Below, piece by piece: positions 57,901-64,000 of a stretch of DNA of 64,000 bases. The position numbers and the translations under genes were made by a program. Origin of the DNA: Cardiobacterium valvarum (lineage in GTDB: Bacteria > Pseudomonadota > Gammaproteobacteria > Cardiobacteriales > Cardiobacteriaceae); assembly GCF_900460955.1 (NCBI RefSeq), contig NZ_UFUW01000001.1, positions 2,088,501 to 2,152,500 on the forward strand. Direction: 5' to 3'. Every line of letters begins with the position of its first letter. The first letter of the stretch is position 1. Under the pieces are notes generated by a model. It saw nothing but the letters and a program-made list of their open reading frames with translations, searched no databases and was not told the origin of the DNA.

Positions 57901-58043
57901 CGCCAGCTCAGCGGTAACAGGCGCTGCCATGCGCCGCTACTCCCCTGGCTGCGGGTTTTGCCGACGTTTCGCGCCAGTTCACTGACGACAACGATGCGCC
58001 CCAGATTGCGGCTGTAAATGGTTTTGTAGCAGTTTTTGTTCAT
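45957..58043 (-). CDS. cdiA: CdiA/FHA-type contact-dependent inhibition effector, 4028 aa
   Basis: An extended signal peptide (MNKNCYKTIYSRNLGRIVVV, core 46-60) is followed by the TPS secretion domain (about 64-200) with NPNL at 134 and NPAGIS at 174. About 2300 residues of FHA-type beta-helix repeats (L-x-N-x-G motifs) follow. From about 2598 comes the segment duplicated in the orphans. VENN lies at about 3683-3686, followed by a 342-residue C-terminal region. Its last 110 residues (GRFWLKSPNGRMITPSGSYN, EVRYAGEIRFFNNAG, YWNSNSGHYTPSFEARH) look like a polymorphic-toxin domain of unassigned activity. ATG 58043 has AAGGA upstream and lies 19 nt after cdiB. Gene order cdiB-cdiA-cdiI. Confidence 0.93.
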   Translation of the reverse strand: MNKNCYKTIYSRNLGRIVVVSELARNVGKTRSQGSSGAWQRLLPLSWRVALVLGSLGILPAGAEIIADSDAVREHQPQVLLSSEGVPQVDIQAPTAAGVSVNEYTRFDVGGEGAILNNSRKGAPTHIGGWVSGNPNLLKSDASVIVNQVNSSDPSRLHGTLEVAGKRADVIIANPAGISVNGGRFINADKAWLTSGKPELQDGAFRGVNVGQGRITVGAGGLDVRDSNYAAIIAKAAQIDGPVRAGDKKLDIITGTNRVDSDGNVQKTGGGSAAPVAIDTGHLGGMYGGSIRLISSDRGVGVNHAGVVQAQQLRISADGKLENRGSIQGDNLQVDAQALANHGKISQGNGTLNITAGNVDNHGGIYRNRVAAQDAVQDGKTPGKAKAATGKSADGHIRLKGTLANNGQITSGGEVNLSAARDLNNSGDIDAGTLRVAEGSHKNSGNIRTRNAALSGRRLDNRGSISAADTLTVHTKTLENDGSLRASALDLAGDSLYNRGEISGTGSGEMQITTASWHNLGYVGRGGEKSGAATGAATDNSGGGTGGSRLRYTRINNEGSISQAGGVSLDVKGEFANHGSMTLNSLTYRGETLDNRDGRLQTQKADISAHTLDNENGLFAAEHISRLDLTGKLNNKNGTFYSGDDLRFTVPHFENPEGSSFGSGKTLSVKSDTLNNDGRLFAANVLELQTQQLNNRGSLQGGALAIDAGTLTNSGQIEQTGRGTLTMRAQNLDNRQTGIIGKSPADGKNGSSSGATSATAADGHISVSGTLTNSGRISAAGKLRLEGGAKIHNAGHIQIEELASRGTLLDNHGHLQADNAWLSGDVLTNYGTLIAGTYHEFRYDQSVTNHGHIYGRHDYRIDSPQITNHQGAHIGGAAGLQLGGNVDNRGDIRAQRLGIDAGGTLTNSGNLIGTEQLQLSGIHTTNSSSGLIYGGRTDIDGGSLTNHGRIGAARELRFTLPQLTNHGQLFSAGLITGEVARLDNHELIRGQTVTLRGMTLNNHGQIAADSRLTLEQQQLTNHGLLDAARFAISGRQLDNHGIIRQRGGTLAIKTGQLDNRGNIGLLPADKPATGSGNGTGPAPGNSVANSGTSGGSGSIELAGINNHSGGAILSAGQTDLSVNQQQLVNYGKMQLGTFHYSGDALDNYGKIRARRGELSGKTLTNREGAVLSAGDFATFNFTDNIKNSGTLYSDSNFRLHSTHIENHGANSLIASSGTLDINSERVENRGRIQSGGSLQGNIGSLENSGLLGSGGNLQLDLQRLDNQGTGQLLARGRLSLAVSGAIRQYGQITAGGPLQLHVPLLANHGTIQGAATALHIDGKLDNHGTIAARGSQHINSRRLDNAGLVTAASLHLKSDTLDNRGDIRQTGSAGFNIRVAELDNRQGATLGENRAADHPAPGGRPPATPATPPATGSGANGSITATTLTNSGNIVAGGAVDLTTTKRLNNDGTLRASRLLADGEKMRSTGDIDATDAVIRSKDTDIGGRFSGQRLDLDIEHYTNRAILRFDHINWNKLKTLSNYGDIDSKTSLNFRMTRLENGAGGSLRTAGTFDFNGEHLKNDGTLLSQGAQTITARHIENSGLLASGAGQTLRAGKISHHAGGEIDATHIDWQADTINNDGAVFIGGNSALTISAPAITNHGIIGQTDINLPNRAHQLSEAVARARQAAQPQNPRTAQNPPAPAPQNPPPALPASKVEARKQLSIGSSQGGFISNGRVSVTTPNLANHGKMRLAELDVAGTASDPGTFTNSGQIDADTTRIITPDIHNSGTLASANLTLETERLQNSGTLAGEHSYTVNAKESIKNSGNILSGKTLTLNSPYLESSGGRISAVDLILNLPDYLHNGGKIIARHLTLNTPHLKNSGHIYGEADYQVKVDTLVNSGILSSPGKLTVAALHDRLAIANDGQILAGQTGLTADSLHGSGTVSGADSATVRVGSVSGSQSITAGRHLQLDVAGELSTSGTIGAGGVADIRAANIHNGGKLLAGQELNLTAGTLNNTGLINTSGTTRIRVNHLANHGRLYGDWVDLITPYLKNHDGAVIAARRHLEVDGGTIDNRLGSANGAAPLIKSDGSMLLKGQSLDNGGGTVQSAGNMELRGLRVKNDNPYFQTYTKVEEKKGQQFMRSLDDNAPNRGLHERSKFKEGQRKYIARDPGAVGGIKEINRTQEITADVRTETTEVQHSTPGRILAGGNLIVNATSITNDKGQVIAGGAITYQNGGDIHNQDAERTTQTFYNGTYENTVDTKRKWGIGHKRRTYAKGEYHDSTPPQTGKMNIVKTAAHSEPGLIAHDNSAGSDVAASSGPVERIESGGYVTTGVNQLLPDGQLFQSADNGRDPLLRTDPDYIGGVTADIPAYRKPAAPQGGTQPPAVAQADRSTPQARARNGKEALALVEANLADRLKARLNRIEGRLADINPQDAPQNGVRFGVDQNKIAALEPWLPPGLDPHDLHKPIGDLYANLELVRRQLALQTGRLQLPGEGDEIGRYKALLASGEKIRARFGLKPGVALSAAQMAELTGDALLMVNTRVRGADGRWHDVSVPQLYSKKRQGDVDGRRTLISGEHIAGRAGNLDNHAIFNARQSNTLQVAKADNRGGTLSARDLLLESDSAIDNTGGEIRARRILNLKSGGDIINDSTTSSAGGSSANSAWRKENINRRGRIILDGGNGEEDNSQGYLRLYAGENIESRTGDIENRNSGSQSILSGKHVHFDVRSLENRFTQNSGGQSRLGAPGREYLSERAATEYGSRIQGKGDILIHAREGKVHGRGMQINSDNGTVAIYGRDGVDLHNGWEERDHISSRNHKDHRLTGRKENETYREEHGKSAIPGLISGKRVAIVAGYDPENHTKQNSNANVNLSGIYAVSDKGTLLKAGHDVTVSAAEETYRTATRSYQRKSGLFYSLQNPLSVEIGRREWDNRNKGHGKHYAPSLVGALDGNVTIEADNHYQNNGSIIHASRKENLGPVASKAELAAMTDAERDAYWAKRKHAGNVIIRAKSAAETALVADHHNEQENRFQSRGLKIGLIGGAADNINATASNLYTLSHTGNSRVKAMAAGLAAYNLQQSMMQFQQGGKGGAGGGGGNTKIAITYGVSKSKSETKSDWQGVQAAQTTADGTVYMQVRGGGGNSTYTNTGSDIGGGERTIFDVEGKKTFQSVLTNQHLRNDNRSWEAHGGIAFDRNTIGVNAGGAIAGGYYEGTEGLHRLSRVGSLTGHTDLGEGKTTLHGGQVFGRSIRARTEDLTIISPQGTGRERGMQYSLGADITVGYGFVSGSVDANYSRLEGDYKTVNATSGGRDAADGLTGSDTRSRDLASNIHASDAAYNARHAHLSGQSGFYAGADGFDIENKGEARLLGGIITSDKSAEQNGYNRFVTDTLYLENIENHSSSKGFAIAANAGYSKEQDEKTGEWQPGILNSSRGATLHHDNQRGTTYAAIGTTNITIRDAAQQQAKTGHSVEETIAQAQRDIWTDSAPGAGGATRSNLIGQDKLHDMAEEARVKREVDQTRQQILQKKDKELEQLQAQREAGTISENEYQRRANDIHSSKRLIDGGLRAITAPGGGATGAMMGFVQPYAAQWLKENTTPGSFAHVGGHFALGAFNALANGGNGGDALLSGTAAGAAEIAIPQLAQRLYGTSDPDKLTAVQKANLKAAAALFGTAVGGAGGNAVNAANAGSAAENAVENNQLTNPYGVKHLNEKEFAVHNILYKAGVEDVEPYQQAFNQAQTVEERDAIIQQMKEADERSSKIVHNVYMRGELTRDQLLDTYILSYAEKMMHGAGEGDKANGKLGNAGWLETSPYTYNSHSWTPAGIEKNNYIHSARVHAIESKLQDQSRSKEELEDFRLRTDAVKSLTDGIPGPDVGRKIYASITSEDPLKAIHTISLLKKAKPLNNNIDTFKNNYPEDPVVLQHVPRELIKDKNGRFWLKSPNGRMITPSGSYNYVTLPDGRIIVARPNVNTGFSTHLGLSRGGEVRYAGEIRFFNNAGPQRGNISYWNSNSGHYTPSFEARHNAGLPLNLYKENGVYGK

Positions 58044-58062
58044 GGTGGTTGTCCTTGGTGGC

Positions 58063-59826
58063 TCAGTAGTTGTAGTTGATATTGAAACCGCCGACGATTT
58101 TGTCAGCGTTCATGGTATCCGGCTGGTGCAGCGGGGTACCTATAAAGATGTCATACTGCCAGGCGCCGCGCGCATCCCAGCGGCCTTTGAGGCCAAGTGC
58201 GCCGCCCAGCAGGGTTTTGCCGGGCAGGCGTGCGGTTGCAGGACCGCTGACGTGGCCGCCGTCCAGTGCCAGATAGACACCATGTTGTCCCCGGTAACGC
58301 CATTGCAGGTCGTTGCGCAGGTAAGCGCCTTTATCGCCGGAGAGGGTAATCTCGCCGTTGTAGCCGCGCACGTTGTAGCGTCCGCCTATGCTGAGGCGGT
58401 CCACCGGGGTCAGGCGGTCATCCGTCCATTGTCCGTGCAGGCGGCTGTTCCAGATAAAGGTTTGTTGGCCGAGGGTGAAGGGCTGCTGCCAGTTCACATC
58501 CCCCGTCCAGATGGCAAAGCGCGAGGTGCCTTCGCCCCAGGCAGTCTCGGGTGCCGGCAAGGAGGAAAAGGCACCCGTGCCTTTTTTGTAGTTAAGGCTG
58601 CTTTGCAGGTTGCCCGTACTCAAGTAGGCAGTGTGCGTGATGCCCGCCTGCCAGCCGCCCTGGCGGCGGCGCTGCACGGTAATCTCGGCATCATCCACGT
58701 AGCTTTTGCTGGTCTTCTGCCACACGCCCACGCTTGCCTCCACTTTATGCCGCGCATTACGGTACAGGGTCCGGCTCAGGTTGGCCTGTTCCTGGGTGCT
58801 CGTGCCCTGGTAGTGGTAGGTGCGGGTTTGTCCCGCCACAGCCTGGTCGTAGTAATAACGGTTCGCCCCCAGTTCCAGCGTCCAGTAGCCCAACGGCAGG
58901 CTGTAGTTGGCAGCATGGTTGTCGCTGCGCCCGCGCCCGCTGTGTCCGCTCCGGCTGCGCTGTTTTTTGCCGGGCAGCAGGTTACGGCTGTAGTTCAGCG
59001 CCAGGGTATCGCTCAAACGCAGGGGGTTATCCAGGGAGAGGCCCAGCGTACCCACGTATTTGCCGGTGGCTTTGCTGCCGCTGTCATCCACGGCAAAGTT
59101 GAAGCGCCACCAGCGCTGCTGTTGCCAGCGCACTTGCAGGTCGCTCTGCCCCATCTGCCCACCCGGCACGATGTCAATGCCTGCTTCCACGGTCGGCAGG
59201 CGGCGCAGGTTCTCCAGCCCCTGTTCGATATCGCGCAGGTTCAGCAATTCGCCACGGCGCACGGGAATAGTGCTGCGCAGACTGGGGGTGCGCCTGTTTA
59301 TCGTATCAGGGGTGAGGCTTTTGTCGCCGGCGTAGCCCGGCAGGATAGTGAGGCGCAGGTTGCCGCTGTTCAGATCCTGGTCGGCAACCACAATGCGGCT
59401 GGTGACAAGCCCGGCATCAATCACGGCGTTTTGTACCGCCTCGCCCAGACGCTCAATATCCGCCGCGCTCAGGCAGGCCGCCCTGTCCGCGCGGCTGATG
59501 CTGTATTGCGCCTCCCCTGTCCGGCGCGGTTGCAGCGCTTGCCGGGAAAGCGCCTGCTTGAGGTAACGGCTGAAACGGGCCGCCCGTTCACCATCAAGGA
59601 CAACGCGCTGTATCGGCAGGCAACGCGTTTGCGCCGCAGTATCGGAGTGAGAGGACGGGGTAGAGGACGCCCGCTCGCCCGGCGTAAAGCCGCGCGGGGC
59701 CTGGAAACGGTTGATTTCTGTCTGCCGGGCTTCAGCCTGTTGTTCCAGTTGGGCGGGAGATACCAGCTGTTGTTGCGCCGTAACAGGAATCGCGGCAAGC
59801 AGCAAGAAACAGGGCAGGTAGCGCAT
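58063..59826 (-). CDS. cdiB: Two-partner secretion outer-membrane transporter CdiB (FhaC/ShlB family)
   Basis: 587 residues with a signal peptide (MRYLPCFLLLAAIPVTAQ), an N-terminal plug-helix/linker region, POTRA domains (about 70-220; CLPIQRVVLDG, DAGLVTSRIVVADQDLNSG, LRLTILPGYAG) and a 16-strand beta barrel ending in NINYNY. The hallmark loop motif VRG-Y lies in RYNVRGYNGE. It should export CdiA by its TPS domain. The ribosome site GGAAGG lies just before ATG. It is the first gene of the cdiBAI transcript. Confidence 0.93.
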   Translation of the reverse strand: MRYLPCFLLLAAIPVTAQQQLVSPAQLEQQAEARQTEINRFQAPRGFTPGERASSTPSSHSDTAAQTRCLPIQRVVLDGERAARFSRYLKQALSRQALQPRRTGEAQYSISRADRAACLSAADIERLGEAVQNAVIDAGLVTSRIVVADQDLNSGNLRLTILPGYAGDKSLTPDTINRRTPSLRSTIPVRRGELLNLRDIEQGLENLRRLPTVEAGIDIVPGGQMGQSDLQVRWQQQRWWRFNFAVDDSGSKATGKYVGTLGLSLDNPLRLSDTLALNYSRNLLPGKKQRSRSGHSGRGRSDNHAANYSLPLGYWTLELGANRYYYDQAVAGQTRTYHYQGTSTQEQANLSRTLYRNARHKVEASVGVWQKTSKSYVDDAEITVQRRRQGGWQAGITHTAYLSTGNLQSSLNYKKGTGAFSSLPAPETAWGEGTSRFAIWTGDVNWQQPFTLGQQTFIWNSRLHGQWTDDRLTPVDRLSIGGRYNVRGYNGEITLSGDKGAYLRNDLQWRYRGQHGVYLALDGGHVSGPATARLPGKTLLGGALGLKGRWDARGAWQYDIFIGTPLHQPDTMNADKIVGGFNINYNY

Positions 59827-59875
59827 AGGCCTTCCTTGGATGATGGTCCATCCGTAGTTTGATTATATAAATCAT

Positions 59876-59904
59876 ATTATACCACCGTTTTGAACACCCT
59901 TAAA
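59876..59904 (-). promoter_or_regulatory. Promoter of cdiBAI
   Basis: On the minus strand, -10 TATAAT (59881-59876) and -35 TTTAAG (59904-59899) with a 17-bp spacer. The IS1595 end lies 4 bp upstream of the -35, so upstream control sequences have been replaced by the element. Confidence 0.6.
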
Positions 59905-59908
59905 AAAA

Positions 59909-60620
59909 GGGGCTGTACTAGATTAGCCCTAAATTTCACACCAATCACGCAGCGTTTTTAGCTGCTGGGACGGCGTACCGAAGTTAAACCGAAATTCACA
60001 TTCTTTCAAGAACAGCGGAAAAGATTTGCGGTCAATGCCGTTGTATTTGCGCAGTACACACTTCGCTTGGTTCCAAAAATTTTCAATGCCGTTGATATGA
60101 TTCCGGCGCTCGGCAAACGCTTTGCAATGGTTGATGCGGTGATGGATAAGACCGCTCACATCCAGTTTGTCATAACTGCTCAGGCTGTCTGTATAAACAA
60201 TACTGTCAGGCATGATTTTCTTCTTGATAACAGGTAGTAAGCTTTCAGATTCGGCATTATCTACCACAACTGTATAGACCCGTCCGTTGCGTTTCAGAAT
60301 GCCGAAGACAACAACTTTTCCCGCCGCACCGCGACCACGTCTGCCCTTGCGACGTCCGCCGAAATAGCTTTCGTCCAATTCGACAGAACCATCAAAAACT
60401 TCATCGGCAGCCAAGGTCAAACGATGGCTGATAACCATACGAATTTTGCGGTAGAACAGGACTGCCGAATTGGGATGGATATCCAAAATATCGGCGGCGG
60501 AACGTGCAGTAACTTCTAGCACAAAAAACGGAGTAGTTCTTTCTGTACTTTTTTCTTTAATTTGCAGTGTGTTATCTTTATTTTCGGAGGGTAACATATC
60601 TGCTAATCTAGTACAGCCCC
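59909..60620 (-). mobile_element. IS1595-family element (IS1016-like), 712 bp
   Basis: Perfect 19-bp terminal inverted repeats GGGGCTGTACTAGATTAGC at 59909-59927 and its complement at 60602-60620. Length and transposase fit small IS1595/IS1016-type elements. The flanking 8-mers (taaaaaaa / ataaagaa) are A-rich but not identical, so a target duplication is uncertain. It lies between the rrn terminator and the cdiB promoter. Confidence 0.88.
59929..60581 (-). pseudogene. IS1595-family transposase, start lost and frameshifted
   Basis: The catalytic part is clear: VELDESYFGGRRKGRRGRGA, VVFGILKRNGRVYTVVVDN, PDSIVYTDSLSSYD, and HINGIENFWNQAKCVLRKYN. The N-terminus normally begins MKITHCKLKKKVQKELL. 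Here that frame begins with ATA in place of ATG (60581-60579) and shifts at a six-base A/T run (60523-60528) before FFVLEVTARSAAD. In the other frame an ATG at 60597 gives an unrelated N-terminus. Probably inactive, though movable by a trans-acting transposase. Confidence 0.75.
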
Positions 60621-60627
60621 ATAAAGA

Positions 60628-60654
60628 AAGCCTCCGCATTAGATACGGAGGCTT
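60628..60654 (-). terminator. rrn operon terminator
   Basis: Perfect stem AAGCCTCCG/CGGAGGCTT with a 9-nt loop, followed on the minus strand by TTCTTTA. It lies just beyond the 5S gene. Confidence 0.85.
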
Positions 60655-60661
60655 GATAAGA

Positions 60662-60777
60662 CCCTGACAGTGTCCTACTCTAACATGGGGAAACCCCACA
60701 CTACCATCGGCGATACTGCGTTTCACTTCTGAGTTCGGCATGGGTTCAGGTGGTACCACAGCTCTATGACCGTCAGG
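60662..60777 (-). rRNA. rrf: 5S ribosomal RNA
   Basis: About 116 nt. The conserved core (complement of CCCCACACTACCATCGGCG and TTCACTTCTGAGTTCGGCAT) and pairing ends CCTGAC/GTCAGG identify 5S. End positions are accurate to a few bases. Confidence 0.95.
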
Positions 60778-60878
60778 AAAACCGGTTACATTCAATTATT
60801 AAACCGTTCTCTCTTATCTAAATTAAGAGAGCCATCATCTAAAACTTATTGAGCACTAAAAATAACTTGAGCGTTGTA

Positions 60879-63737
<2,859 letters not shown>

Positions 63738-64000
63738 TACAACCTCAAGTTATCTCTAACTCTATGATTGCAATTTACTGTTCTCTTCTTTATCTACTAC
63801 TCGTCTTAAGCAAAGAAATTTTACTATCCCCAATATGGATGTAGAACTTCTGCTTTAAACTAAATAGAGGAAAACATAAGTAACAACGTCTTGTTTTTCT
63901 CAGCTACTCAATTTAAGTTGATATAAATTGAATGTTTCCAGTTTTTAAAGATCATTATCACAATGATAATAAAAATATATACAATATTCTCCTATATTTA
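63738..64000 (-). other. 16S-23S spacer, 23S-proximal part
   Basis: AT-rich spacer reaching the window edge. It should contain processing-stem sequence for 23S. No tRNA gene is visible in these 263 bases. Confidence 0.6.

Overview
The window reads as the chromosome of a GC-rich gammaproteobacterium. The divergent block LysM lipoprotein-dprA-topA / def-fmt-rsmB is a common proteobacterial arrangement. The IS1595- and IS5-type elements, the very large surface proteins and the overall composition would suit a Cardiobacterium-like oral or commensal organism. That placement is inference; no 16S sequence is present.

Layout. 1-7917 (minus): the N-terminal part of a giant BapA-like repetitive adhesin with about 20.6 near-identical 354-bp repeats, running off the left edge. 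8.3-30 kb: housekeeping genes. These are a DUF1287-PgpB pair, an EamA transporter, a lipoprotein, a DsbC-like protein, the LysM-dprA-topA-marR operon, def-fmt-rsmB, tRNA-Ser(CGA) with a truncated integrase broken by a degenerate IS5-like element, folA, dcd, an NlpC/P60 lipoprotein, metG, an esterase-D-like protein lacking its nucleophile, a GNAT acetyltransferase, a DUF441 protein and a histidine phosphatase. 30.3-59.9 kb (all minus): a two-partner-secretion contact-dependent inhibition locus of about 29 kb. 59.9-60.6 kb: a degenerate IS1595-family element. 60.6-64 kb (minus): rrn terminator, 5S and 23S rRNA, and the start of the spacer towards 16S.

The CDI locus is the main system. CdiB (outer-membrane transporter) and CdiA (4028 aa: ESPR, TPS domain, FHA repeats, VENN motif, C-terminal toxin) are followed by an overlapping immunity gene. 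Downstream lies a tandem archive of displaced toxin-immunity modules. In order these are a HINT/GH-E nuclease fragment with three paralogous ankyrin-repeat proteins separated by eroded toxin tails, orphan 1 with its immunity gene, orphan 2 with a lipoprotein partner, orphan 3 (a papain-like peptidase broken at a 7-C tract) with its partner, and an orphan 4 stub. The orphans carry decreasing lengths of CdiA sequence almost identical to the active gene. Three begin with the same signal-peptide-like leader and a conserved 'head' holding short CAAGCGG-type repeats and a terminator-like hairpin. This is the layout expected for toxin switching by homologous recombination, with immunity genes kept against former kin.

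No database search was possible. Family names rest on recognised motifs, and toxin activities other than the GH-E and papain-like ones are left unassigned.
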